A stretch of DNA of 64,000 nucleotides from Scilla litardierei (lineage: Eukaryota; Streptophyta; Magnoliopsida; Asparagales; Asparagaceae): assembly GCA_030789695.1 (NCBI GenBank), contig CM061141.1:201861600-201925599 (forward strand), in the 5' to 3' direction. The notes under the pieces were generated by a model, which did not search any database, was not told the DNA's origin, and was given only the letters and a program-made list of their open reading frames with translations. Every line of letters starts with the position of its first letter. Position 1 is the stretch's first letter. Positions 45,286 through 57,690 of the stretch are shown piece by piece. The position numbers and the translations under genes are program-made.

Positions 45286-48200
45286 CTAGTCATCACCCGT
45301 GCCCATAGGTCACGGTTTATTTAATGGCTGAGTTTTCCCCCACAAATTTCAAGTTCCCCCAAATTTCAAGTTTTCCCACAAAATTTCAAGTTTCCTCCCA
45401 AAATTGTCATTGCCACCTAAGACAAACTTGCCACGTAGGACAAAGCTTTGTCCTAAGAGGATAAGATTCAAAATGTTCAAAGGATTGGAAAAAAATGGTC
45501 GAATGGGGAGAATAAAAAGTGTGGGTGGGTGTGTGGGGAAGGTCCAGAGGCAAAAATGCAAAAACCGTGATTGTATGTGCAAAATTTCCCACCTCCTCTC
45601 TTATCCCGGAAAATCTCATCTCTTATATTTTCTCCTATCCAATTTCCCTCTTTTATATAATAGATATCCAAATTCTCTTATCCAATTTCTCATGTCCAAA
45701 TTCTCTTATCCAATTTCTCTTGATAACATCTCTCTTTTATATAATAGATATCTCTTATCCAATTTCTCTTGTCCAATATCTCTTGTCCAATTTCTCTTGA
45801 TTACATCCCTCTTTTATAATATAGATATCTCTTATCCAATTTCTCTTTTCCAATATCTCTTATCCAATTTCTCTTGATAACATCCCTCTTTTATAATATA
45901 GATATCTCTTATCCAATTTCTCTTTTCCAATATCTCTTATCCGATAACATCCCTCTTTTATAATATAGATATATCTTATCCAATTTCTCTTTTCCAATAT
46001 CGCTTATCCAATTTCTCTTGATAACATCCCTCTTTTATAATATAGATATCTCTTATCCAATTTCTCTTGATAACATCCCTCTCTTATAATATAGATATCT
46101 ATTATCCAATTTATCTTGTCCAATATCTCTTATCCAATTTCTCTTGATAACAACCCTCTTTTATAATATAGATATCTCTTATCCAATTTCTCTTTTCCAA
46201 TATCTCTTATCCAATTTCTCTTGATAACATCCCTCTTTTATAATATAGATATCTCTTATCCAATTTCTCTTTTCCAATATCTCTTATCCAATTTCTCTTG
46301 ATAACATCCCTCTTTTATAATATAGATATCTCTTATCCAATTTCTCTTGTCCAATATCTCTTATCCAATTTCTCTTGATAACATCCCTCTTTTATAATAT
46401 AGATATCTCTTATCCAATTTCTCATGTCCAATATCTCTTATCCAATTTCTCTTGATAACATCCCTCTTTTATAATATAGATATCTCTTATCCTATTTCTC
46501 TTGATAACATCCCTCTCTTATAATATAAATATCTCTTATCCAATTTCTCTTGTCCAATATCTCTTATCCAATTTCTATTGATAACATCCCTCTTTTATAA
46601 TATAGATATCTCTTATCCAATTTCTCATGTCCAATATCACTTATCCAATTTCTCTTGATAACATCCCTCTTTTATAATATAGATATCACTTATCCAATTT
46701 CTCTTGTCCAATATCTCTTATCCAATTTCTCTTGATAACATCCCTCTTTTATAATATAGATATCTCTTAAACAATTTCTCATGTCCAATATCTCTTATCC
46801 AATTTCTCTTGATAACATCCCTCTTTTATAATATAGATATCTCGTATCCAATTTCTCTTGATAACATCCCTCTCTTATAATATAGATATCTATTATCCAA
46901 TTTCTCTTGTCCAATATCTCTTTTCCAATTTCTCTTGATAACATCCCTCTTTTATAATATAGATATCTCTTGTCCAATTTCTCATGTCCAATATCTCTTA
47001 TCCAATTTCTCTTGATAACATCCCTCTCTTATAATATAGATATCTCTTATCCAATTTCTCTTGTCCAATATCTATTATCCAATTTCTCTTGATAACAACC
47101 CTCTTTTATAATATAGATATCTCTTATCCAATTTCTCTTTTCCAATATCTCTTATCCAATTTCTCTTGATAACATCCCTCTTTTATAATATAGATATCTC
47201 TTATCCAATTTCTCTTGATAACATCCCTCTTTTATAATATAGATATCTCTTATCCAATTTCTCTTTTCCAATATCTCTTATCCAATTTCTCTTGATAACA
47301 TCCCTCTTTTATAATATAGATATCTCCTATCCAATTTCTCTTGTCCAATATCTCTTATCCAATTTCTCTTGATAACATCCCTCTTTTATAATATAGATAT
47401 CTCTTATCCAATTTCTCTTGATAACATCCCTCTCTTATAATATAGATATCTCTTATCCAATTTCTCTTGTCCAATATCTCTTATCCAATTTCTCCTGATA
47501 ACATCCCTCTTTTATAATATAGATATCTCTTATCGAATTTCTCTTTTCCAATATCTCTTATCCAATTTCTCTTGATAACATCCCTCTTTTATAATATAGA
47601 TATCTCTTATCCAATTTCTGTTTTCCAATTTCTCTTATCCAATTTCTCTTGATAACATCCCTCTCTTATAATTTAGATATCTCTTAACCAATTTATCTTG
47701 TCCAATATCTTTTATCCAATTTCTCTTGATAACATCCATCTTTTATAATATAGATATCTCTTATCCAATTTCTCATGTCCAATATCTCTTATCCAATTTC
47801 TCTTGATAACATCCCTCTTTTATAATATAGATATCTCTTATCCAATTTCTCTTTTCCAATATCTCTTATCCAATTTCTCTTGATAACATCCCTCTTTTAT
47901 AATATAGATATCTCTTATCCAATTTCTCTTTTCCAATATCTCTTATCCAATTTCTCTTGATAAAATCCCTCTTTTTTAATATAGATATCTCTTATCCAAT
48001 TTCTCATGTCCAATATGTCTTATCCAATTTCTCTTGATAACATCCCTCTCTTATAATATAGATATCTCTTATCCAATTTCTCTTGATAACATCCCTCTCT
48101 TATAATATAGATATCTCTTATCCAATTTCTCTTGTCCAATATCTCTTATCCAATTTCTCTTGATAACATCCCTCTTTTATAATATAGATATCTCTTATCC

Positions 48201-48846
48201 AATTTCTCTTTTCCAATATCTCTTATCCAATTTCTCTTGATAACATCCATCTTTTATAATATAGATATCTCTTATTCAATTTCTCTTTTCCAATATTTCT
48301 TATCCAATTTCTCTTGATAATATCCCTATTTTATAATATAGATATCTCTTATCCAATTTCTCTTGTCCAATATCTCTTATCCAATTTCTCTTGATAAAAT
48401 CCCTCTTTTTTAATATAGATATCTCTTATCCAATTTCTCATGTCCAATATTTCTTATCCAATTTCTCTTGATAACATCCCTCTCTTATAATATAGATATC
48501 TCTTATCCAATTTCTCTTGATAACATCCCTCTCTTATAATATAGATATCTCTTATCCAATTTCTCTTGTCCAATATCTCTTATCCAATTTCTCTTGATAA
48601 CATCCCTCTTTTATAATATAGATATCTCTTATCCAATTTCTCTTTTCCAATATCTCTTATCCAATTTCTCTTGATAACATCCATCTTTTATAATATAGAT
48701 ATCTCTTATTCAATTTCTCTTTTCCAATATTTCTTATCCAATTTCTCTTGATAACATCCCTTTTTTATAATATAGATATCTCTTATCCAATTTCTCTTGT
48801 CCAATATCTCTTATCCAATTTCTCTTGATAACATCCCTCTTTTAAT
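45286..48846 (-). mobile_element. Helitron-like unit carrying a long minisatellite
   Basis: On the minus strand the unit ends in CTAG at 45289-45286, followed by T. It is preceded by a short hairpin (CCGTGACC / GGGCACGG, about 45297-45315). This is the 3' terminus expected of Helitrons, which insert between A and T. No Rep/helicase coding is present, so it is non-autonomous. The 5' end is not clean. The array units each begin with TCTATATTATAAAAGAGGG preceded by A, resembling a Helitron 5' terminus, but the outermost unit (about 48838) merges into AT repeat. Confidence 0.6.
45590..48845 (-). repeat. Minisatellite array (77-bp and 48-bp units)
   Basis: This is 3.2 kb of near-identical units. 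The long unit (77 bp) has two CTTATCCAATTTCTCTTG halves plus GATAACATCCCTCTTTTATA. A 48-bp variant lacks one half. I estimate 40-50 units. Variation is mostly single substitutions such as CTTTTC/CTTGTC/CATGTC. Units contain the Helitron-type 5' terminus. Not coding. Confidence 0.93.
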
Positions 48847-48869
48847 ATATATATATATATATATATATA
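48846..48869. repeat. (AT)n tract between Helitron units
   Basis: Short AT repeat separating the array from the next Helitron 3' end. Confidence 0.95.
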
Positions 48870-49107
48870 CTAGTCATTACCCGTGGCCCTATGGGCACGG
48901 TTTATTTAAACTTTTGTCCCCCCCAACTTTTGAAATGGCTCAGATTTTTTGGTTTCCCCCTAAATAATTTCAACCCATTTTCAATTTTCCCCCCAAAACT
49001 TATCCTAGTCATCAACTATTGTTTGTCCTAGTCATATTTAGCTTGTCCACGTAGGACAAACCCCGCCACCTAGGACAAACATTTGAAATCTTCATCATTT
49101 ATAATAT

Positions 49108-49110
<3 letters not shown>
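48870..49110 (-). mobile_element. Short Helitron, 241 bp, both termini present
   Basis: The minus strand starts with TCTATATTATAAATGATG at 49110 (preceded by A) and ends GTAATGACTAG at 48870 (followed by T). A hairpin (CCGTGCCCATAGGGCCACGG, 48900-48881) lies about 8 nt before the CTAG. A|TC...CTAG|T is the diagnostic Helitron signature without target duplication. Internal sequence shares TAGGACAAAC phrases with the longer unit at 45286. Confidence 0.75.

Positions 49111-49154
<44 letters not shown>
49111..49154. repeat. (AT)n tract
   Basis: AT repeat between the short Helitron and the satellite leader. Confidence 0.95.
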
Positions 49155-49155
<1 letters not shown>

Positions 49156-49490
49156 TAAAATGCGCCTGAGCTCATGCTCAGATGGGATTCCTGCGCTTGA
49201 CCCCTCCTGACCGTCCGATCCGATCCCCCGGCTGTTGTTAAAAGCGGAACATGAGGAACTTTTGGTGCAATTACCAACGCGCCCTTACGCGCCCGGAACT
49301 TTTGGGGCAATTACCATCCCGCCCTTATAGCCCCCATGAAAGCAACTTTTTAGAACTATTGGTGCAATTACCATCCCGCCCTTTATATCCTTTTCAAAGA
49401 AATAGTTTACACTATACGGCACCGTTGGGCGCGTCGACCCAGAACGGAGTATATTACTCCCCGCAAACAACACGCTACAGCCTACGCGTC
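49155..49490. repeat. Leader of the satellite region with degenerate repeat units
   Basis: This segment begins with a palindromic CTGAGCTCATGCTCAG segment. It holds three spaced copies of a GGAACTTTTGGTGCAATTACC-like phrase followed by a CCGCCCTTA-like phrase (49256-49385). These loosely resemble the satellite core (GCAATTTCC...ACGACGGGC). No gene. Confidence 0.5.
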
Positions 49491-52400
49491 ATGCGCGGCG
49501 TGGGCTTAAAACGCACAAGTGTTGAGAAGTTACCAACCGTGCGCACGACGGGCAAAATTACACCCGTCGTGCGCGAGGGGGAAAACGCAACGTGTAAAGA
49601 AATTTCCATCCGTGTGCACGACGGGCAAAATAAACCCCGTCGTCCGCTGGGGTTAAAACGCCTAGTGTGAAGAAATTCACATCCGCGCGCACGACGGGCA
49701 ACATTACCCCCGTTGTGCACCTGGGTTAAAACGCCTAGTGTGCAGCAATTTCCATCCGAGCGCACGACGGGCAAAATTAACCCCGTCGTCCGCGGGGGTT
49801 AAAACGCCTAGTGTGAAGAAATTCACAACCGCGCGCACGACGGGCAAAATTACCCCCGTCGTGCGCGTGGGTTAAAACGCCTAGTGTGCAGCAATTTCCA
49901 TCCGAGCGCACGACGGGCAAAATTAACCCCGTCGTGCGCGGGGGTTAAAACGCCTACTGTGTGAAGCAATTCACATCCGCGTGCACGACGGGCAAAAATA
50001 ACGTCGTCGTGCGCGTCGTCCGCGGGGCATAAAACGCACAAGTGTCGAGCAATTTCCATCCGCGCGCACGACGGGCAAAATTACCCCCGTCGTGCGCGTG
50101 GGTTAAAACGCCTAGTGTGGAGCAATTTCCATCCGAGCGCACGACGGACAAAATTAACCCCGTCGTCCGCGGGGGTTAAAACGCACAAGTGTGCAGCAAT
50201 TTACATCCGCGCGCACGACAGGCAAAAATAACCTCGTCGTGCGCGTCGTCCGCGGGGCATAAAACGCACAAGTGTGGAGCAATTTCCATCCGCGCGTACG
50301 ACGGGCAAAATTACCCCCGTCGTGCGCGTCGTGTGCGGGCAAACGCACAAATGTGGAGCAATTTACAGTCGTGCGCACGACGGGCCAAATTACCCCCGTC
50401 GTGCGCGAGGAGGAAAACGCAATCTGTAAAGCAATTTCCATCCGCGCGCACGACGGGCAAACTTACCCCGTCATGTGCGTGGGTTAAAACGCCTAGTGTG
50501 CAGCAATTTCCATCCGAGCGCACGACGGACAAAATTAACCCCGTCGTCCGCGGGGGTTAAAACGCACAAGTGTGCAGCAATTTCCATCCGCGCGCACGAC
50601 AGGCAAAAATAACCTCGTCGTGCGCGTCGTCCGCGGGGCATAAAACGCACAAGTGTGGAGCAATTTCCATCCGCGCGTACGACGGGCAAAATTACCACCG
50701 TCGTGCGCGTCGTGTGAGGGCAAACGCACAAGTGTGGAGCAATTTACAGCCGTGCACACGACGGGCCAAATTACCCTCGTCGTGCGCGAGGGGGAAAACA
50801 CAATCTGTAAAGCAATTTCTATCCGCGCGCACGACGGGCAAACTTACCCCGTCGTGCGCGTGGGTTAAAACGCCTAGTGTGCAGCAATTTCCATCCGAGC
50901 GCACGACGGGCAAAAATTTCCCCCGTCGTCCGCGGGGGTTAAAACGCACAAGTGTGAAGCAATTTCCATCCGCGCGCACGACGGGCAAAATTACCCCCGT
51001 TGTGCGCGTGGGTTAAAACGCCTAGTGTGGAGCAATTTCCATCCGAGCGCACGACGGACAAAATTAACCCCGTCGTCCGCGGGGGTTAAAACGCATAAGT
51101 GTGCAGCAATTTCCATCCGTGCGCACGACGGGCAAAAATAACCTCGTCGTGTTCGTCGTCCGCGGGGCATAAAACGCACAAGTGTCGAGCAATTTCCATC
51201 CGCGCGCACGACGGGCAAAATTACCCCCGTCGTGCACGTCGTGTGCGGGCAAACGCACAAGTGTGGAGCAATTTACATTCGTGCGCACGACGGGCCAAAT
51301 TACCCCGTCGTGCGCGAGGGGGAAAACGCAATCTGTAAAGCAATTTCCATCCGCGCGCACGATGGCCAAACTTACCCCTCGTGCGCGGGGCTTAAAACGG
51401 ACAAGTGTGGAGAAATTTCCATCCGCGCGCATGACGGGCAAAATTACCCCCGTCGTGCGCGTGGGTTAAAACGCATAGTGTGGAGCAATTTCCCTCCGAG
51501 CGCACGACGGACAAAATTAACCCCGTCGTCCGCGGGGGATAAAACGCACAAGTGTGCAACAAAATCCATCCGCGCGCACGACGGGCAAAAATAACCCCGT
51601 CGTGCGCGTCGTCCGCGGGGCATAAAACGCACAAGTGTCGAGCAATTTCCATCCGCGCGCACGACGGGCAAAATTACCCCCGTCGTGCGCGTTGTCCGCG
51701 GGGCTTAAAATGCATAGGTGTAGAGCATTTTCCAGCCGCGCGCACGACGGGCAAAAATAAGCCACGTCGTACACGGGGGTTAAAACGCCTAGTGTGAAGC
51801 AATTTCCATCTGCGCGAACGACGGGCAAACTTAACCCGTCGTGCGCATAGGTTAAAACACCTATTGTGCAGCAATTTCCATCCTAGCGTACGACGGGTAA
51901 AATTAACCCCGTCGTGCGCGGGGGTAAAAACGCCTAGTGTGAAGCAATTACCCCCGTCGTGGGCATCGTGCGCGGGAAACGCACAAGTGTGGAGCATTTA
52001 CAAACCGTGCGCACGACAGGCAAAAATTACCCCCGTCGTGCGCGAGGGTTAAATCGCAATGTGTAAAGCAATTTCCATCCGCGCGCACGACGGGCAAAAT
52101 TCCCGCGTCGTGCGCGGGGCTTAAACGGACAAGTGTGGAGCAATTTCCATCCAGGCACACGACGGGCAAAATTAACCCCGTCATTCGCGGGGGTTAAAAC
52201 GCCTAGTGTGAAGCAATTCACATCCACGCGCACGACGGGCAAAAATAACCCAGTCGTGCGCGTCGTCCACGGGGCATAAAACGCACAAGTGTCGAGCAAT
52301 TTCCATCCACGCGCACGACGTGTAAAATTACCCCCATCGTGCGCGTTGTCTGCGGGGCTTAAAACGCACAAGTGTAGAGCATTTTCCTGCCACGCGCACG

Positions 52401-55190
52401 ACGGGAAAAAATACGCCCCGTCGTGCACGGGGGTTAAAACGCCTAGTGTGAAGCAATTTCCAACTGCGCGAACGACGGGCAAACTTACCCCGTCGGGCGC
52501 GTCGGTTAAAACGCCTATTGTGCAGCAATTTCCATCCTAGCGCACGACGGGCAAGATTAACCCCGTCGTGCGCGGGGGTTAAAACGCCTAGTGTGAAGCA
52601 ATTACCCCCGTCGTGAGCGTCGTGCGCGGGAAACACACAAGTGTGGAGCATTTACCAACCGTGCGCACGACAGGCAAAAATTACCCCCGTCATGCGCGAG
52701 GGGTAAAACGCAACGTGTAAACCAATTTCCATTCGCGCGCACGACGGGCAAAATTCCCGCGTCGTGCGCGTGGCTTAAAACGGACAAGTGTGGAGAAATT
52801 TCCATCCAGGCGCACGACGGGCAAAATTAACCCCGTCGTTCGCGGGGGTTAAAACGCCTAGTGTGAAGCAATTCACATCCGCGCGCACGACAGGCAAAAA
52901 TAACCCCGTCGTGCGCGTAATCCGCGGGGCATAAAACGCACAAGTGTCGAGCAATTTTCATCCGCGCGCACGACGGGAAAAATTAACCCCGTCGTGCGCG
53001 TTGTCCACGGGGCTTAAAACGCACAAGTGTAAAGCATTTTCCAGCCGTGCGCACGACGGGCAAAAATACGCCCCGTCGTGCACGGGGGTTAAAACGCCTA
53101 GTGTGAAGCCATTTCCATCTGCACGAACGACGGGCAAACTTCCCCCGTCGGGCGCGTTGGTTAAACCGCCTATTGTGCAGCAATTTCCATCCTAGCGCAC
53201 GACGGGCAAAATTAACCCCGTCGTGCGCGGGGTTAAAACGCCTAGTGTGAAGCAATTACCCCCGTCATGGGCGTCGTGCGCGGGAAACGCACAAGTGTGG
53301 AGCATTTACCAAACGTGCGCACGACAGGCAAAAATTACCCCCGTAGTGCGCGAGGGGTAAAACGCAACGTGTAAACCAATTTCCATCCGCGCGCACGACG
53401 GGCAAAATTCCCCCGTCATGCGCGGGGCTTAAAACAGACAAGTGTGGAGCAATTTCCATCCGGGCGCACGACGGGCAAAATTAACCCCGTCGTCCGCGGG
53501 GGTTAAAACGCCTAGTGTGAAGCAATTCACATCCGCGCGCACGACGGGCAAAAATAACCCCGTCGTGCCGTCGTCCGCGGGGCTTAAAACACACAAGTGT
53601 CGAACAATTTCCATCCGCGCGCACGACGGGCAAAATTACCCCCGTCGTGCACGTGGTAAATAGCATGGCAGCTATTTACCCTCATCGTGCGCGAGGGGTA
53701 AAACGCAACGTGTTAGGCAAAATTACCCCCGTCGTGCGCGTGGGTTAAAACGCCTAGTGAGGAGCAATTTCCATCCGAGCGCACGACGGGCAAAATTAAC
53801 CCCGTCGTCCGCGGGGTTTAAAACAATCAAGTGTGAAGCAATTTTCATCCGCGAGCACGACGACAAAACTTACCCCGTCGTGCGCATTGTCCGCGGGGCT
53901 TAAAACGCACAAGTGTAGAGCATTTTCCAGCCGCGCGCACGACGGGCAAAAATACGCCCCGTCGTGCACGGGCGTTAAAACGCCTAGGGTGAAGCAATTT
54001 CCATCTGCGCGAACGACTGGCAAACTTACCCCGTCGGGCGCGTCGGTTAAAACGCCTATTGTGCAGCAATTTCCATCCTAGCGCACGACGGGAAAAATTA
54101 ACCCCGTCGTGCGCGGGGGTTAAAACGCCTAGTGTGAAGCAATTACACCCGTCGTGGGCGTCGTGCGCGGGAAACACACAAGTGTGGAGCATTTACCAAC
54201 CGTGCGCACGACAGGCAAAAATTACCCCCGTCGTGTGCGAAGGGTAAAACGCAACGTGTAAACCAAATTCCATCCGCGCGCACGACGGGCAAAATTCCCG
54301 CGTCGTGCGCGGGGCTTAAAATGGACAAGTGTGGAGCAATTTCCATCCGGGCGCAAGACGGGCAAAATTAACCCCGTCGTCCGCGGGGGTGTTAAAACGC
54401 CTAGTGTGAAGCAATTCACATCCGCGCGCACGACGGGCAAAAATAACCCCGTCGTGCGCGTCGTCCGCGGGGCTTAAAACGCACAAGTGTCGAGCAATTT
54501 CCATCCGCACGCACGACGGGCAAAATTACCCCCATCGTGCGCGTGGGTTAAAACGCCTAGCGTGGAGCAATTTCCATCCGAGCGCACGACGGACAAAATT
54601 AACCCCGTCATCCGTGGGGGTTAAAACGCACAAGTGTGCGGCAATTTCCGTCCGCGCGCACGGTGGGCAAAATTAACCCCGTCGTGAGCGTCGTGTGCTG
54701 GAGAACGCACAAGTGTGGATCAATTTACAGTCGTGCGCACGACGGGCAAAATTACCCCGTCGTGCGCGTGGGTTATAACGGCTAGTGTGCAGTAATGTCC
54801 ATCCGAGCGCATGACGGGCAAAAATTAACCCCGTCGTCCGTGGGGGTTAAAACGCACAAGTGTGAAGCAATTTCCATCCTCGCGCACGATGACAAAATTA
54901 AACCCGTCGTGCGCGTTTTCCGCGTGGCTTAAAACGCACAAGTGTAGAGCATTTTCCAGCCGCGCGCACGAAGGGCAAAAATACGCCCCGTCGTGCACGC
55001 GGGTTAAAACGCCTAGTGTGAAGAAATTTCCATCTGCGCGTACGACAGGCAAAATTTTCCCCAGTCGTGCGCTTCGCGCGCGGGGCTAAAACGTATAATT
55101 GTGGAGCATTTTCCATTCACGCACACGACGGGCAAAATTACCCCAGTCATGCGCATCGTCCGCGGGGCTTAAAAAGCACAAGTGACAAGT
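49491..55190. repeat. GC-rich satellite, 73/84-bp monomers with a hairpin
   Basis: About 75 tandem monomers. The 73-bp form holds AAAACGCCTAGTGTGAAGCA, ATTTCCATCC and GCGCACGACGGGCAAAATTA, then the complementary CCCCGTCGTGCGC. The 84-bp form has an additional CGTCGTCCG block. Spacings of 73, 73, 73 and 84 bp were measured between 49731 and 50034. The facing GCGCACGACGGG / CCCGTCGTGCGC arms can pair around CAAAATTA in most monomers. Higher-order patterning is visible: blocks with GGGCTTAAAACGCACAAG alternate with GGGTTAAAACGCCTAG. Long open frames on both strands result from the stop-poor repeat and are not genes. Confidence 0.93.
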
Positions 55191-55329
55191 GTGGTGAAAT
55201 TTCCATACGAAGGTAGCAATATGGGTAAACATATCTTTTAATTTCTTACAACAAGTGATTATTTTGCACAAAACCTAACATCAATTTTATACCGAATTTT
55301 TTTCAATATCAACATTCTTGTTGTCCCTT

Positions 55330-55850
55330 TTTACTCTGTGACGTGCATTATAAATTGATTTGCATGGAAGGTTGGACTTTCAAAATCTCAGCCGGCCTCA
55401 GCGTGCTATTTGCCAAATCTCTCAATGATCCATCTCCATTCCCTGCTACTGCCCTTCATCGGAATGGCCCTCGACATAATTAGCAGCTTGATGGTTGTGC
55501 CTGCCCTCAACGACTGTTAACCTTCACTCCTCACCGCCAACACCGACGCCCACCATTACCACGCAATGAGAACAGACATTGACACTTCTTGGTTTTAACT
55601 GGCCTGTCGGTCGTTTTTTTCTTTCCCTGCAACTGCCCTTCATCGGAATGGCCCTCTACATAATTAGCAGCTTGATGGTTGTGCCTGCCCTCAACGACTG
55701 TAAACCTTCACTCCTCACCGCCAATGCCGACGCCCACCATTACCACGCAATGAGAACATACATTGACACTTCTTGGTTTTAACTGGCCTGTCGGTCGTTT
55801 TTTCCTTTCGGTGTCACCTGTAAACCCTGCTTCTTTCACATGCAAAGTTG
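55330..55850 (-). pseudogene. FAR1-type zinc-finger fragment (copy D) with 184-bp tandem duplication
   Basis: The minus-strand sequence matches the FAR1 finger region of copies A-C (shared CATCGGAATGGCC and GGTTGTGCCTGCC phrases encoding GHSDEG- and GRHNHQAA-like segments). The unit 55441-55624 is repeated at 55625-55808 with few changes. The reading frame is broken throughout. No linker or OTU follows; the satellite borders it on the left. Confidence 0.75.
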
Positions 55851-55859
55851 TTTACTTTG

Positions 55860-57240
55860 TTTTGTTTGTTCCTACCTTTGTGCAATTATGTTAGCGGCTA
55901 TTAATTTTTCCAGCTCACCTCCCACCGGCAGGTCAAACATTCTTGAGAACTGCACATGTCTGGTATCAATCAGGTGTAGATTGACGTGCAGTCTTTTGTA
56001 TATTCACGAGAACCCCTCTTGTAGCATGACGGGGTCTTCGATGGAGCCACACATTAACTCTACTTCGGTCGCATCCTCATAAACCAATACAAATCGCTGC
56101 CATGCTTTGTGCGTTGTGCGCCTTGAGCAATTCCATTTTACCATGCATTTTGCGCGGTGAGCAATTCTGATTGTTAGTTTGTTACTCGATCCTGTATTAT
56201 TTAGCACGGTGTGCGCGTCGAATAAAATGTTTTAGTATTGTTGGGAGTAATTTTCCAATTGGCATCATTGTTGATCAAGGCGAAAAACCGTTTAGTTTCA
56301 TTTTGATTGGTCCAATTACCCTATAAATTGGCGGACAAGGAGCCCTCATCTTCTCACAACTTCCTCTAATTTCTTATATCATCTTCTTTTTGCCCACACA
56401 ACCTCCGTCTGGAAACAATAAGGTCTTCTTTTGTTCGAGCATGATGCATGAGGTATAAATGGAGGAGATGGAGATGGATATGGGGTGTAAAGATGAGATG
56501 GTTTTCTACTGTTCGGGCCTGATGCTTGAGATAAAAATGGACGATAGAATTCAACCAGTACTTTTTTCACGCATTCACATGGAACGGCCATCTCCTCTTT
56601 TACACTATCTTCTCCTCCATCCCCTTCATATTTGTACTATAGATCCTCTATTTATAACGAACCATGTGTCAGTGTTCACTGCCTCTTGGCAATCGGAGTT
56701 CTTTTCGGTGTCTTTGAACCGTCGTCATACTTGACAGCCGGGTACAAGGACGCCTGCAATGACGACACTCCTATAAGGGCTACAGTGGCAGATAGTTGGC
56801 AAACACGTCCATAAACTCAACGAAGATGGTCGCTTCGTTGCGTTAGTTAACATCGTTGCCTACTTACGGCAACCGTAGGCAGGATAGGAGTGTCGTCATT
56901 GCAGGCGTCGTTGTAGGGTGAAGCACGCAGATCACGCCGACAATAGATCCGGTAAAAAGCACCTTCATTGCAAACATCTTACGAAGACAATCATATGTAT
57001 CAGTTTGTAAAGAGCATGGGGTAATGAATATGTTTTGTTCTGTATCAGTATGTACATCCATATAGTTGAATGGCGGGGTCATTTTGAAAATGTCATCAAT
57101 TGGAATATGTATGAGATATAATCTAAAAATTTTCAATCAGTTTACGAAGTCGATTGAATATGTAGCCGATTTAATCTAAAATGTCTTCAGATTGATTATG
57201 TATCAGAGATAATCTAAAAGTTTGCATGTAAACAAGTTAA
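55860..57240. repeat. Decayed repeat unit, copy 1 (unrecognised)
   Basis: Collinear with 58600-60480. Shared landmarks are the GTAGCATGACGGGGTCTTCG block (56020, 58777), a GTGCGCGGTGAGCAATT motif and a promoter-like ATTGGTCCAATTACCCTATAAAT (56307, 59193). A CCACACAACCTCCGT leader (56395, 59283) and a TCAGTTTGTAA...AATCTAAAAGTTTGCATG tail follow. A plus-strand frame at 56632-56814 encodes a VFEPSSYLTAGYKDACNDD segment seen again at 60100-60150. Many stops; I do not recognise the protein. Confidence 0.6.
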
Positions 57241-57309
57241 TTTTATCATAGACGGAATTTAACAACTTGCTTGGAGGGACATTTTCGCGTTCTTTACAAT
57301 ACGTCGATA

Positions 57310-57610
57310 AAGACACCAGTGGTTGAAGGCAGGCCGTTGGATGGCAGGCTGGGGGGTCGTTCCACTTTACTGTAAACTGCATCAGGATGTGCGACGGGAG
57401 GTCGAGGAGTGGAAAGCAGGCCTTTGGATGGCGGTCGGGGGTTTCGTTCCAATTTACTATAACCTGCACCAGGATGTGCGACGGGGCGTCAAGGAGTGGA
57501 AGGCATGCCGTTGGATGGCGGGCTGGGGTTTCGTTCCACTTCAGGATGTGCGACGGGAGGTCGATGAGTGGAAGGCAGACCGTTGGATGGCGGAGGGACC
57601 CGTTGTCTGG
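57310..57610. repeat. 87-bp tandem repeat, about 3.5 copies
   Basis: TTGGATGGC recurs at 57337, 57424, 57511 and 57583. The units share GGATGTGCGACGGGAGGTC and GAGTGGAAGGCAG. Both strands are open over much of the array, but the products are repetitive and match nothing I know. Confidence 0.9.
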
Positions 57611-57690
57611 GAACGGTGGTGCCCAGTGGGGTGATTGGCATGGCGATGCCTTCACCGGTGATTTGGACCGACATCCCGCGGGCGGTGACG

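Noticed and set aside
49500..55120. Many 70-150 codon open frames on both strands of the satellite
   Set aside because: All are translations of the same stop-poor tandem monomer; sequence repeats with the DNA period and no start or domain is conserved.
49491..55190. CRISPR-like regular repeats
   Set aside because: There are no unique spacers; the whole monomer is repeated, and the context is a plant genome.
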